The notes beneath the pieces were generated by a model. The model was not told the DNA's origin, ran no database searches, and saw nothing but the letters and a program-made list of their open reading frames with translations. Shown here in pieces: positions 1 through 8,346 of a stretch of DNA of 64,000 bases. Location: assembly GCF_003581585.1 (NCBI RefSeq), contig NZ_QXIR01000003.1, positions 124,001-188,000 of the forward strand. Direction: 5' to 3'. Each line of letters begins with the position of its first letter. The stretch's first letter is position 1. This DNA is from Bacillus salacetis (lineage in GTDB: Bacteria; Bacillota; Bacilli; Bacillales; Bacillaceae_B). A program made the position numbers and the translations under genes.

Positions 1-1
1 C

Positions 2-202
2 CTTACAGCTTCCATCATGGTGTCCAACCGAAGGGAAGTGAAGCAATTCCTGAATAAGATCAATGATACCAACGCTTCATACCTTTCCGAACTCACAGAC
101 GGCATCCACCTCCATACCATCTCTGCTCCGAATGAGAAGGTCATGGCCGACGCAGAAAAAGCGTTGAAAGATGCCGGGTTCCTGATTGAATCATACTCTT
201 AG
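2..202 (+). CDS. niaR: NiaR (YrxA) NAD biosynthesis repressor, C-terminal fragment
   Basis: The window opens inside this gene; 66 codons and the TAG stop are visible. The residues match the C-terminal 3H (small-molecule-binding) half of NiaR, the nicotinic-acid-responsive repressor of NAD synthesis and niacin uptake genes: REVKQF, a KIN-TNA-YLSELTDG stretch and HLHTISAP are family signatures I recognise. The N-terminal winged-helix DNA-binding half is outside the window. It converges on pheB and is followed at once by a strong terminator. In B. subtilis pheA lies between niaR and pheB; here it does not. Identification is firm, completeness of the gene unknown. Confidence 0.88.
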   Translation, partial: LTASIMVSNRREVKQFLNKINDTNASYLSELTDGIHLHTISAPNEKVMADAEKALKDAGFLIESYS

Positions 203-208
203 AAAGCC

Positions 209-245
209 AAAAAGGATGCCCCTCTGCGGGTGTCCTTTTTGTTTT
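209..245 (+). terminator. Rho-independent terminator of niaR
   Basis: A 13-bp stem (209-221 with 228-240, two G-U pairs) with a 6-nt loop ends in a T run, seven bases after the niaR stop. Confidence 0.85.
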
Positions 246-249
246 TGGT

Positions 250-415
250 TTTGTATTCTATCGATGAGTTTGCTCCGTTTATCGAGCACTTTTGCGGGGC
301 TATCACGAGTTTTGCGGTTCTATCGTCGACATTGGTATGTCTATCGACGACTTTGCCCCGTCTATCAACGACTTGCGGCATTCTATCAACGGCTTTGCCA
401 ATACTATAAAACCGA
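250..415. repeat. 21-bp degenerate tandem repeat
   Basis: About seven or eight units of a 21-bp (once 20-bp) motif of the type TATCGACGACTTTGCCCCG lie between the convergent niaR and pheB terminators. TATC-A-CGA is the most constant part. Read on the minus strand the units spell a seven-residue pattern (VVDRRGK, VVDRHTN and so on), but there is no ribosome binding site and one unit is 20 bp, so coding is not supported. This occupies nearly all of the gene-free stretch. Confidence 0.75.
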
Positions 416-436
416 TTCCATTACCTTCCGCGCGCA

Positions 437-468
437 CAAAAAAATGCTAGGCTCCAGAGCCCAGCATT
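437..468 (-). terminator. Terminator of pheB, overlapping its stop codon
   Basis: A 10-bp stem (443-452 with 459-468) followed on the minus strand by a T run. The pheB stop codon lies inside the stem. Confidence 0.8.
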
Positions 469-902
469 TCCACCTTTTCAACAAATTCCAATTTCCTTAA
501 GTTGCTCAGCATTTCTTCGATATCCACCTTGATATCTGCCACATTGAGGGAAAGTGTAACATTGGCCCTTCCCTGCAATGGAATGGTCTGGTGGATCGTC
601 AAGATATTGCAGCCATTTCTGGCTACCTCCCCAAGCAAAAAGGAGAGGGTACCGGAACGGTCTTCAAGATGAAAGAACAAGGTGATGATCCGTTCCTTCA
701 CAATGGTGTGGAAAGGGAAGACCGTATCACGGTATTTATAGTAGGCGCTCCGGCTCAAATCGATGCTGCGGACCGCTTCCCAGACAGAATCGGCTTTCCC
801 TCGTTCGATGAGCTCTTTGGCCTGCAAGGTTTTCTTCATGGCATCAGGAAGCACATCTTCCCTGACCAAATAAAACTTTTCGTCCTGTGGTTTTTTTCGC
901 AA
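447..902 (-). CDS. pheB: ACT domain protein PheB
   Basis: This is a 151-residue PheB/UPF0735 protein. After [13 protein letters not shown] comes an N-terminal helical region with [10 protein letters not shown], then an ACT domain ([24 protein letters not shown]). The family has been called a chorismate mutase, but the fold is an ACT regulatory domain, so a role in phenylalanine metabolism is inferred. I chose the TTG at 902 because a GGGGG-type ribosome site sits eight bases before it; a longer frame from a TTG at 917 would swallow that site. It is last in the spo0B-obg-pheB group, about 30 bp after obg. Confidence 0.85.
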   Translation of the reverse strand: MRKKPQDEKFYLVREDVLPDAMKKTLQAKELIERGKADSVWEAVRSIDLSRSAYYKYRDTVFPFHTIVKERIITLFFHLEDRSGTLSFLLGEVARNGCNILTIHQTIPLQGRANVTLSLNVADIKVDIEEMLSNLRKLEFVEKVEMLGSGA

Positions 903-931
903 GACAGGTTCCCCCAATAAAAATGCTTACA

Positions 932-2224
932 TCAATCCACGAAATCAAATTCGAATTCAAGCAATCTGACTGTATCGCCGTCTTTGGCTCCTCTTTCCCT
1001 GAGTGCTTCGTCGACTCCCATGGTACGCAATTGACGCGCAAATCTTTTTTGAGATTCTTCCCGGCTGAAGTCGGTCATCTTGAACAGTCTCTCTATTTTT
1101 GCACCGCTGACGACAAAAGTGCCGTCCGGTTCTCTAGTAATGATGAATTCCTGTTCTGCTTTCTCATGTTTATAAAGGACACGCTGATCTTTCGTTTCCT
1201 CGTCTTCCTCTTCAAACATGGCAAACTCAGGTGTCTCCTCTAATTTATCCGCAATGGCGAATAAAAGATCGCGCAGCCCTTGGCGTGTAACGGCAGAGAT
1301 ACCGAATACAGGGAAATCCTCTTCCATCTTTTCCTTGAAATTCTTGAGGTTTTCTTCAGAATCCGGCATATCCATCTTATTCGCAACAATGATTTGCGGA
1401 CGCTCTGTCAAACGCAGATTATACGCTTTCAACTCTGCATTGATGGTCAGGTAATCCTCATATGGATCGCGTCCCTCAAGGCCGCTCATATCAATGACAT
1501 GAACGATAACCCGGGTACGCTCGATGTGACGCAGGAATTGATGCCCCAATCCGACACCTTCATGAGCGCCTTCAATCAATCCCGGCAGGTCGGCCATGAC
1601 GAAGCTGCGCCCGTCTTCCGTTTCAACCATTCCGAGGTTCGGTGCAATCGTTGTGAAATGATAATCACCGATCTTCGGCTTTGCGGCAGACACAATGGAC
1701 AGCAGTGTTGATTTACCGACACTCGGGAACCCTACAAGCCCTACATCAGCCAGCAGCTTCAACTCAAGGACAACATAACGTTCCTGGCCCGGCTCTCCTT
1801 TTTCGGACAGTTCAGGAGCAGGGTTTGCAGGTGTGGCGAAGCGGGTGTTCCCTCTTCCTCCACGGCCCGCCTTGGCAATGACAGCTCTTTGCCCGTGTTC
1901 CGTTAAATCCGCAATCAATTCCCCGGTATCGTCATCTTTGACAATGGTGCCCGGCGGTACTTTGACAATCATGTCCTCTGCATTTCTGCCGTGCATGTTC
2001 TTGCTCATTCCATGTTCCCCGCGCGGTGCTTTGAAATGGCGCTGATAACGGAAATCCATTAAAGTGCGCAGCCCTTCATCCACTTCAAATACCACATCTG
2101 CACCGTTTCCGCCGTCTCCGCCTGCGGGACCACCGTTCGGTACATATTTTTCACGGCGGTAAGCAACCATTCCATTGCCTCCATCGCCGCCTTTGGTGTA
2201 AATCTTGACCTGATCGACAAACAT
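932..2224 (-). CDS. obg: Obg family GTPase (ObgE/CgtA)
   Basis: The 430-residue protein has the three Obg parts: a glycine-rich N-terminal domain (residues 1-158, [14 protein letters not shown]), a GTPase domain with Walker A GFPSVGKS, switch [12 protein letters not shown] and NKMD, and the C-terminal OCT domain ending in LEFEFDFVD. Obg binds the 50S subunit and affects ribosome assembly, stress response and, in B. subtilis, initiation of sporulation through Spo0A. An AGGAG site precedes the ATG. It lies between spo0B and pheB, the usual Bacillus order. Length is normal for the family. Confidence 0.97.
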   Translation of the reverse strand: MFVDQVKIYTKGGDGGNGMVAYRREKYVPNGGPAGGDGGNGADVVFEVDEGLRTLMDFRYQRHFKAPRGEHGMSKNMHGRNAEDMIVKVPPGTIVKDDDTGELIADLTEHGQRAVIAKAGRGGRGNTRFATPANPAPELSEKGEPGQERYVVLELKLLADVGLVGFPSVGKSTLLSIVSAAKPKIGDYHFTTIAPNLGMVETEDGRSFVMADLPGLIEGAHEGVGLGHQFLRHIERTRVIVHVIDMSGLEGRDPYEDYLTINAELKAYNLRLTERPQIIVANKMDMPDSEENLKNFKEKMEEDFPVFGISAVTRQGLRDLLFAIADKLEETPEFAMFEEEDEETKDQRVLYKHEKAEQEFIITREPDGTFVVSGAKIERLFKMTDFSREESQKRFARQLRTMGVDEALRERGAKDGDTVRLLEFEFDFVD

Positions 2225-2290
2225 TTATTTTCACTCCTTAAAAAAAGGGCAGGGAATCATCTTTCCCCTAAAGATTTCTGCCTCTTTGGA

Positions 2291-2815
2291 TTATGTATTT
2301 AAACGCAGGGTCATTAAAAACCCTTCACTTTCAAGCGTATGGATGGTTACATCTTCATTTTGCTGAGCCATCCAATTCCGTAGGGTGTCCCTATCTTCTA
2401 TTATCCCATTAAAATCCAATTCAAACCGTGCATCCTCCTGGGAAATATTGATGATGATGACCAAATTGTTTTCTGCATAGGCCATGACCGTTTTCTCCAA
2501 AACAGAGAAAAATCCGATGAACCACTCATATAGGCGTCCATCATCAAGTCCATGCTTTTCTGCTTGCAGAACTTCAAACTCTACCTTGATGAATTGGGTC
2601 TGCCAATTATACGTCAGCATCAGCTCAGCAAATTTCGGCAGTGTTAAGTTAGAGAGTTTTGATTCATTCTGAGCTTCTCCAACGATTTCCTCGATGATCT
2701 GTCTTGCCCTGTCCGTTCTCCCCAGGTCCATATTTCCTTTGATCAATTGTAATCTATTCATCCAGTCATGGCGGGCATGCCTGAGTGCCTCAACCAGGTT
2801 CCATTCATTCTTCAT
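2291..2815 (-). CDS. spo0B: Sporulation phosphotransferase Spo0B
   Basis: A 174-residue protein that relays phosphate from Spo0F to Spo0A in the sporulation phosphorelay, in the cytoplasm. The phosphorylated histidine is His16 in RHDWMNRLQLIKGN, equivalent to His30 of B. subtilis. The rest resembles a histidine-kinase DHp plus a degenerate ATP-binding domain without ATP motifs, as known for the family. ATG at 2815 is preferred to TTG at 2818 because GGGAG lies seven bases upstream. It has its own promoter downstream of the rpmA terminator and leads into obg. Confidence 0.92.
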   Translation of the reverse strand: MKNEWNLVEALRHARHDWMNRLQLIKGNMDLGRTDRARQIIEEIVGEAQNESKLSNLTLPKFAELMLTYNWQTQFIKVEFEVLQAEKHGLDDGRLYEWFIGFFSVLEKTVMAYAENNLVIIINISQEDARFELDFNGIIEDRDTLRNWMAQQNEDVTIHTLESEGFLMTLRLNT

Positions 2816-2855
2816 CAAAAAACTCCCTACAAAAATTCGGACTTTTCTTACTTGT

Positions 2856-2884
2856 AGTATATCAGAAAAGATTGGAAGAACGAA
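2856..2884 (-). promoter_or_regulatory. Sigma-A-type promoter of spo0B-obg-pheB
   Basis: A -10 box TATACT (2856-2861) preceded by TGA (extended -10), a 17-bp spacer and a weak -35 TTCGTT (2879-2884). It lies between the rpmA terminator and spo0B. Confidence 0.6.
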
Positions 2885-2940
2885 AAAATATTCCTGTGAA
2901 AAAGACGAAAATCGACATAGGAACCGGGACAGCGGTATAA

Positions 2941-2978
2941 AACAAGAAAACTCTAACCGAATACACGGTTAGAGTTTT
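2941..2978 (-). terminator. Terminator of the rplU-prp-rpmA operon
   Basis: A 13-bp perfect stem (2947-2959 with 2966-2978) followed on the minus strand by a T-rich tract. Confidence 0.9.
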
Positions 2979-2990
2979 CCTTAAAAAGCA

Positions 2991-3293
<303 letters not shown>

Positions 3294-3629
3294 CTACGCT
3301 TTGAAGGTTATTTTTATAAATTTACTATATTCACGTTCTATCGTCTGTAAAGAGACAATCATCCCTTGTAAGAGAAGCTGGACCTTTTCATCCGTTTCTT
3401 CCGGCAGGTCCGCCGGAAATTCACAGTGAAGGTAACCGCCATCAGGCGATTGGTCAATCACGGGTTCGACCCCGGTCAGTGACATGACCGCATTAACGGC
3501 ACCAAAAGATACAGCAGATGCTCCGGCACAAACAATATCTTGACCATTCTGCGCAAAATTTGCGTGACCATCCATGGAAAAAGAGGAAACCCTTCCTCCA
3601 GGATCTTTAGTGAAGTAAACATTAATCAT
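3294..3629 (-). CDS. prp: Ribosomal-processing cysteine protease Prp
   Basis: A 111-residue Prp (YsxB). His22 (DGHANFA) and Cys34 (DIVCAGASA) form the catalytic pair known from Staphylococcus aureus. Prp cuts the N-terminal extension of L27, whose gene follows 12 bp downstream, and the L27 in this window does carry that extension. Sits between rplU and rpmA as in most Firmicutes. Length normal. Confidence 0.93.
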   Translation of the reverse strand: MINVYFTKDPGGRVSSFSMDGHANFAQNGQDIVCAGASAVSFGAVNAVMSLTGVEPVIDQSPDGGYLHCEFPADLPEETDEKVQLLLQGMIVSLQTIEREYSKFIKITFKA

Positions 3630-3641
3630 CTTTCAAGCGCC

Positions 3642-3950
3642 TTATGCGTTGATTGAGTCAATCGTTACTTTAGTGTAAGGTTGACGATGACCTTGCTTAC
3701 GACGGTAGTTTTTCTTAGGCTTGTATTTGAAAACGACTAATTTCTTAGCGCGGCCTTGTTTTTCAACTTTAGCTGTAACAGTAGCTCCATCAACTAATGG
3801 GCTTCCTACTTTTACATCGTCGCCACCTACGAAAAGTACTTTGTCAAAAGTAACTGTTTCGCCTTCGTTTCCTGCAAGCTTTTCAATGTAGATGGATTGT
3901 CCTTTTTCTACTTTGATTTGCTTTCCGCCAGTTTCGATAATTGCGTACAT
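3642..3950 (-). CDS. rplU: 50S ribosomal protein L21
   Basis: A 102-residue L21 starting [17 protein letters not shown], with the C-terminal [20 protein letters not shown] signature region. It binds 23S rRNA in the large subunit. The ATG at 3950 follows GGAGGTG; the GTG three codons upstream belongs to the ribosome site. First gene of the operon, preceded by an L21 leader. Confidence 0.97.
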   Translation of the reverse strand: MYAIIETGGKQIKVEKGQSIYIEKLAGNEGETVTFDKVLFVGGDDVKVGSPLVDGATVTAKVEKQGRAKKLVVFKYKPKKNYRRKQGHRQPYTKVTIDSINA

Positions 3951-3959
3951 GAATGGCAC

Positions 3960-4060
3960 CTCCTTATAAACTCAGACTCGCCAAGTACAGGCGTCTTGTT
4001 TTGCAACAAAAGCTTATTGCCTGATTTGAGCGGTTGTAGCACGGGTGCTACAAAAACTAT
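3960..4060 (-). promoter_or_regulatory. L21 ribosomal leader (cis-acting)
   Basis: The 5' leader of rplU-prp-rpmA contains a strong hairpin TGTAGCACC-CG-TGCTACA and then the GACGCC...GGCGAGTC stem just before the Shine-Dalgarno site. This matches the Firmicutes L21 leader known from Rfam, thought to mediate autoregulation by L21. I assign it from memory of that motif. Confidence 0.7.
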
Positions 4061-4069
4061 AACATAAGA

Positions 4070-4099
4070 ATCCTATCACAAATCAGAGATTGGTGTCAA
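4070..4099 (-). promoter_or_regulatory. Promoter of the rplU operon
   Basis: A perfect -35 TTGACA (4094-4099), an 18-bp spacer and -10 TAGGAT (4070-4075) stand directly upstream of the L21 leader. Confidence 0.75.
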
Positions 4100-4162
4100 C
4101 AGCTTTTATCAGAATTATAATGGTATAAAACATTACTTAACAATAGTGTTAAAAGTTTCTTG

Positions 4163-4456
4163 ATCTCCGCTTCAGATGCTCGACTCCGCGGGGCGGGCGG
4201 TGAATTAAAAAGCGGAAGCGGCCGCTCAGCGCCGTACGGATTGGAGATCTCCTGCTTGAGATAAAGGAAACACGGCAAGCGAAGCGAGCCGATGTTGACT
4301 TATCCTAAGGAAGGAGACCGAAATCCGCTGTGCGCTGGCCGCTGGAACTGGATGGGCCTCCTCGGCTTCGCCTGCGGGTTTGCGTTCCAGTTGGTACGTA
4401 ACCTTGGTCTCAAGCTGTCCCGCCTTTCCCGCAGGAGGTCGAGCACCTCCCGCTCC
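4163..4456. repeat. Composite palindromic repeat with nested type-2 element
   Basis: Fills the gap between rng and the rplU promoter. An outer repeat (CTCCGCGGGGCGGGCGGTGA ... CCTCCTCGGCTTCGCCTG ... TCCCGC-TTTCCCGCAGGAG ... CCGCTCC) is split at GGTGA by a nested type-2 element (4204-4353). The same outer repeat occurs at 44.0 and 59.9 kb. The segment 4380-4416 is a further insertion or divergence absent from the other copies. No gene is supported here. Confidence 0.75.
4204..4353. repeat. Type-2 structured repeat, copy 1
   Basis: Bounded by ATTAAAAAGCGGAAG and GCTGGAACTGGAT. Self-complementary segments are visible in nested order: GCGGCC with GGCCGC, CAGCGC with GCGCTG, CGGATT with AATCCG, GAGATAA with TTATC. 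Related copies lie at 44360-44508 and 59947-60100. It shares end sequences with type-1 repeats but not their core. Confidence 0.65.
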
Positions 4457-4507
4457 GGTCAAAAAACAACAATGTTGCAGCTGCCGCCAATATATAATCA
4501 AAAACAT

Positions 4508-5965
4508 TCATCTACTTTCCAATCTTTTGATTTTATAGAATGGATGGCAGTCTTTGGCTGTCTGGAATTCGATTTTCTTGTTGATCGCTTTCTCCATTTC
4601 TTTTAGGTAATGCGAGCTTTCTCCCTTGAAGGCCGTCTGGACGTCTTCTGTGGCTTGTATGATGACTTTATCTTCGACGGCGGGGGAAAGTTCTTGGAGT
4701 TCCCTTTCTAGCTTGTATGCGAGTGATTCGGCGCTTTGGACGATTCCATATCCGCTGCAAACAGGGCATTCACTGCTGATGTATTCGAGCAGCGGCTGCT
4801 TTGTTTTTTTTCTGGTGAGCTGAAGGATGCCCAACTCGGTGAAGCCGACGATGGTCGTCCTCTTGCCATCTTCCTTCAATCCTTCTTTAAGGACCTGGAT
4901 GATGTCAGAATGGTGCTGTTCACTCTTCATTTCAATGAAATCGATCAGAATGATGCCGGAGAGATTCCGGATTTTCAACTGACGGGCTATTTCTTTTGCT
5001 GCCATTTCATTCGTCCTGAACACCGTTTGGGATAAGTCTTTCTTCCCTGTGAACTTTCCAGTGTTAACATCGATGACTGTCAATGCTTCCGTGGGCTCGA
5101 TGACGATCGTTGCTCCATTTTCCAGCCAGACGACTTTTCTCATTGCCTTCTCAATCTGTGCATCCACACGGTATCTGCTGAAAATATTTTCGCTGCCCTG
5201 AAAATGGATCACCTCTCCGATCAGGGATGCCCCGTTCTTTTGTAAATAGTCCTGGAATTCATTTTTCCATGTGAAGTCATCGATGATAAGCTCCGCTTGT
5301 TTTATCTTTTTCATTTCTTCAAGGATATCTTCTTTCATGACATCCCGGCGATGAAGCAGTGCAGGATTTTTTTTACTCAGAGACAAGCTGTGAATATCTT
5401 GATATTGCTTTCTCAATTCCAGGAACTGTTCCTTAATACTTTCTTCTGATTCCAGAAGGGCCGCTGTCCTGAAAAGGATGCCTTCCTGTTCCTCTTTCAT
5501 CCTTGAACCAAAGCGCCTCCATTTTTTCTTCTGCTCCTCACTCGAAGCTTTCTTTGAAACGGCTACATATCTGCCTTCGGGAAGGAATACAATCGATCTA
5601 CCTTTTATTTCGACAATCCCTGTGAGCCTGGGGCCTTTGGTTCCGGTAGGGTCCTTTTTCACCTGAACAAGCAGTTTCTGCCCTTGATGAAGCAGCCTGC
5701 TTATTACTGCGGTCATTCTTTCATTTTCATCCAGTGCCAGGAATCCCGGCAGATCATCTATATGCAAAAAACCGTTTTTACCTTCTCCGATATTGATAAA
5801 AGCGGCATTGAGACCTTTTTCGACTTTGTCGACCCTGCCTAAGTAAATGTTTCCGGCAATCGATTCTTTCTCAGGCTGATAGACATGAAAGCTCTCCATT
5901 ATTCCCTCACGCAGCCGGGCCCATCTCTTTTCCCTGCCCAGTGCATTCACAATGATCCTATCCAT
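4508..5965 (-). CDS. rng: Rne/Rng family ribonuclease (RNase G/E-like)
   Basis: A 485-residue RNase E/G-type endoribonuclease. An S1-like domain (YLGRVDKVEKGLNAAFINIGEGKNGFLH) is followed by the catalytic part with VIDVNTG, where the Asp binds metal, and a zinc-link motif CPVCSGYG near the end. The long C-terminal scaffold arm of proteobacterial RNase E is absent. B. subtilis lacks a gene of this family, but many other Bacillaceae have one here between spoIVFB and rplU. ATG at 5965 follows AGAGGAGG; longer frames read through a hairpin at 5999-6022. Processing of rRNA or mRNA is inferred from the family. Confidence 0.9.
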   Translation of the reverse strand: MDRIIVNALGREKRWARLREGIMESFHVYQPEKESIAGNIYLGRVDKVEKGLNAAFINIGEGKNGFLHIDDLPGFLALDENERMTAVISRLLHQGQKLLVQVKKDPTGTKGPRLTGIVEIKGRSIVFLPEGRYVAVSKKASSEEQKKKWRRFGSRMKEEQEGILFRTAALLESEESIKEQFLELRKQYQDIHSLSLSKKNPALLHRRDVMKEDILEEMKKIKQAELIIDDFTWKNEFQDYLQKNGASLIGEVIHFQGSENIFSRYRVDAQIEKAMRKVVWLENGATIVIEPTEALTVIDVNTGKFTGKKDLSQTVFRTNEMAAKEIARQLKIRNLSGIILIDFIEMKSEQHHSDIIQVLKEGLKEDGKRTTIVGFTELGILQLTRKKTKQPLLEYISSECPVCSGYGIVQSAESLAYKLERELQELSPAVEDKVIIQATEDVQTAFKGESSHYLKEMEKAINKKIEFQTAKDCHPFYKIKRLESR

Positions 5966-5998
5966 TAAAACCTCCTCTTTCCACCGTACAAATAGAAT

Positions 5999-6022
5999 AA
6001 GGCTAACACCTTCGTTAGCCTT
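5999..6022 (-). terminator. Hairpin between spoIVFB and rng, possible attenuator
   Basis: A perfect 9-bp stem (AAGGCTAAC with GTTAGCCTT, 6-nt loop) ends in a poor T tract on the minus strand. It lies in the 95-bp gap ahead of rng. It could end spoIVFAB transcription, or be a processing or attenuation site for rng. Confidence 0.5.
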
Positions 6023-6060
6023 TTCATCATAATACGCAGCAGCTTCCTTACGCAAACGAT

Positions 6061-6927
6061 TCAATATAAATACAGCAGGTCATGTGACTTGGCTGTAGTC
6101 ATCTTTTCTGTAAAATAAGCATGCAGGACTTCATTTTCATCCAGCTTCCCTGCTTCTTTCCCATCCACATAAACGATCACCGGATGCTTGAAGCCCCTGT
6201 GAAACCGCTCCAGGATTGAATAAATCGTTTCATCCCCGTTAATTTCCAGAGGCTTCAATTCCCGTACACTGCCTCCCTTTCCGTAATACCGCTCCAGTAA
6301 AAACCTCATGAAAGTGAATTTTCTCTGTTTCCATTCGGTCCATAGTGAAAAGTAAAGGAAAGACAAAATGATCCAAAGATTAAGGTGGAATGGGACCGTC
6401 AGGAGAACGACGGCATGAAACAACAGGAGCGCGGCAAGAGAGAGAATCAGCGTCCATTGATAGGCTGCGATGAACCTTAACTTGTATCCCAGGAGGATGG
6501 AGAGCAATTTCCCCCCATCCAGCGGCCAGATCGGAAGAAGGTTGAATAACAGGACCATCAGATTCAATTGAATGAACAGCTCAAAATGATGGAGGGAGAA
6601 TATTCCGGCTGCATGCAGTAATTTCGCGCCTCCCATAAGCCAGAGATGCTGCAGGGGTCCGCCGGCCACGACCAGCAGTTCTTCCTTCAGAGGCCTGTTT
6701 CCGTGTTCATCCATTTCTGCCACACCGCCAAAGGGCAGCAGGGAAATCCGCTTAATTCTCCAAGAAAAAACATGGGCCGTGACCCCATGTCCCAACTCAT
6801 GTATAAAGATTATGATAAAAAGCATGATCAACTCTGTAAAATGGGCGGTCAGGATCGCAAGACCGGCTGCCGCCCAGAGCAGCGGATGAATGTGTATCTT
6901 CTTCAGCAGCTTGATGAATTCACTCAA
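6061..6927 (-). CDS. spoIVFB: Intramembrane metalloprotease SpoIVFB
   Basis: A 288-residue site-2-type protease that in B. subtilis cleaves pro-sigma-K in the outer forespore membrane. The zinc site HELGH is at residues 43-47 and the third ligand Asp137 lies in NLLPIWPLDGG, the same positions as in B. subtilis. Six hydrophobic segments are followed by a cytoplasmic C-terminal CBS-like domain (roughly 220-288). The start overlaps the end of spoIVFA by 8 bp, so the two are translationally coupled. Confidence 0.94.
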   Translation of the reverse strand: MSEFIKLLKKIHIHPLLWAAAGLAILTAHFTELIMLFIIIFIHELGHGVTAHVFSWRIKRISLLPFGGVAEMDEHGNRPLKEELLVVAGGPLQHLWLMGGAKLLHAAGIFSLHHFELFIQLNLMVLLFNLLPIWPLDGGKLLSILLGYKLRFIAAYQWTLILSLAALLLFHAVVLLTVPFHLNLWIILSFLYFSLWTEWKQRKFTFMRFLLERYYGKGGSVRELKPLEINGDETIYSILERFHRGFKHPVIVYVDGKEAGKLDENEVLHAYFTEKMTTAKSHDLLYLY

Positions 6928-7696
6928 ATGTTATCACCTGGATCGGATCTATAAATGTATCTTCTTTTTTGATCGCAAAATAAAATTCACCGGTTGCTGT
7001 ATCTTCTTCATCTGTTACGGTTCCTACAGAATCGCCGGCTACAACTTTTTCATATTGGGTAACTTCAATGGTGTTAAGGCTGCCATACCAGGATTCCGAT
7101 TTATCATCATGCTGGATGATGACAGTCTGCCCAAGCTCGTCTTTTTTTCCCGCAAAGATGACCAGTCCGCCTTTCATGGCTTCGACCTTTGCTCCTTTTC
7201 CTGTTTGAACCATGATTCCCTGCCCATTGCTTTTGAAATTCTCCACAACCTTGCCGGAAGCAGGCAGAGCATACTCTGCTGTCTCGGTCTTTCCAGCCTC
7301 CCCGGCATCATTTCCTTTTGGCAGCAATGCAAGCGGCTTGCCGAATTGATCCTCATACCATGTGGAAACCGCCGCAAACTGAAACTCGCTTGTCATGGTT
7401 TTCTCTGCAAACGAACGCGCCTTATCAAAGCCTGGCACCTGATTCTGAAATAAGATTGCCATACATAGGACAAGGACGCTCGCCCCAAGTATCTTCAGAA
7501 TAAAAAACTCTTTACTGAAAAGTGGATGGCCGCCTTCCGATGGACCTCCCTCATAAGAAGAGAAACGTTCTCCGCCATACCTTTCTTCATCAGCAGGCAG
7601 CAGCATATTCCTTGAAAGCGATGATGAGGAGGTGTTATTGCTCATTCGTTTTCTTCTGGCTATCCGTTTTCTGATTTCGTCCGCTCGATTCCCCAT
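6920..7696 (-). CDS. spoIVFA: SpoIVFB regulator SpoIVFA
   Basis: A 258-residue bitopic protein: a basic N-terminus (KRIARRKR), one transmembrane segment near residues 86-105 (ILKILGASVLVLCMAILF) and a C-terminal M23/LytM-like domain (GLVIFAGKKDELGQTVIIQHDD...) lacking the metal-binding histidines of active peptidases. It holds SpoIVFB inactive with BofA until the forespore signal arrives. A CATACAAA sequence resembling a sigma-E -10 box lies just before the Shine-Dalgarno site, but no matching -35 was found. Confidence 0.92.
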   Translation of the reverse strand: MGNRADEIRKRIARRKRMSNNTSSSSLSRNMLLPADEERYGGERFSSYEGGPSEGGHPLFSKEFFILKILGASVLVLCMAILFQNQVPGFDKARSFAEKTMTSEFQFAAVSTWYEDQFGKPLALLPKGNDAGEAGKTETAEYALPASGKVVENFKSNGQGIMVQTGKGAKVEAMKGGLVIFAGKKDELGQTVIIQHDDKSESWYGSLNTIEVTQYEKVVAGDSVGTVTDEEDTATGEFYFAIKKEDTFIDPIQVITFE

Positions 7697-7949
7697 AATA
7701 CCATTCCCCTTTTTGTATGCCGGAACGCGTACACACAGAAGACTGTGAAGACCGGTTGATAATGCAGCCCCTTATTCCTGTTTCAAGTACAAGTCCCTTT
7801 TGGTTCAATGTATGACTTGTCCTTTGGAATTATGTCTCTGTATCTTAATATGGGTTTTCCCAGCAGGGACCGAGCTGCGGGGGAATAGATGCTGTTTTCA
7901 TGAATTCACTCAGCGGTCCATGCTTTCTGGATGACCTATATTATTTCTT

Positions 7950-8126
7950 TCAAAAGGCTGTTTTCGCATATTTTGTTGTTTTCGGATAAATCCCAGGTGC
8001 CGGATTTACTCTCGAAAATGAACGAGCAGGTCTTTTCTTCCCTGCTCACCGGGGATTTTACGACGATTTACCAGGACAATATTTTTATAGTGAATAGCAG
8101 CAAAGTTTACGAAAAGAGCCTTTTAA
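7950..8126. mobile_element. MITE-like element with imperfect terminal inverted repeats
   Basis: The left end AAAAGGCTGTTTTCGCATA (from 7952) and the right end, read in reverse complement as AAAAGGCTCTTTTCGTAAA (to about 8124), form inverted repeats of about 30 bp around a 115-bp centre. No transposase is encoded. The rest of the 650-bp gap between spoIVFA and minD holds nothing I recognise apart from two direct copies of AGCGGCCGGCT near 8154 and 8203 and the minD terminator. Confidence 0.6.
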
Positions 8127-8303
8127 AAAATGATTCTGATATTCCCGCTTCCCAGCGGCCGGCTGCATTTTCTCCAGCATTTATTTGATGATGCCCGCTC
8201 GAAAAGCGGCCGGCTCTTTCTATCAAAGATTCATTTAATGCCGTTCGCAGGCAAGGGGACAGATTTTCACTGGCTCCCAAACATCTTCCCCGCTTTATAA
8301 ACA

Positions 8304-8333
8304 CAAAAAAACCGGACTGCAGCAGCAGACCGG
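8304..8333 (-). terminator. Terminator of minCD
   Basis: A 9-bp stem CCGGTCTGC/GCAGTCCGG type (8312-8333) followed on the minus strand by seven T residues, 14 bp after the minD stop. Confidence 0.9.
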
Positions 8334-8346
8334 CCTGGCACATCCA

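Noticed and set aside
186..500. 104-codon plus-strand frame over the 21-bp repeat
   Set aside because: Overlaps the niaR terminator, the repeat and the pheB terminator; no ribosome site.
7931..8188. 85-codon plus-strand frame
   Set aside because: It lies across the MITE-like element, including both inverted repeats, and has no ribosome site.
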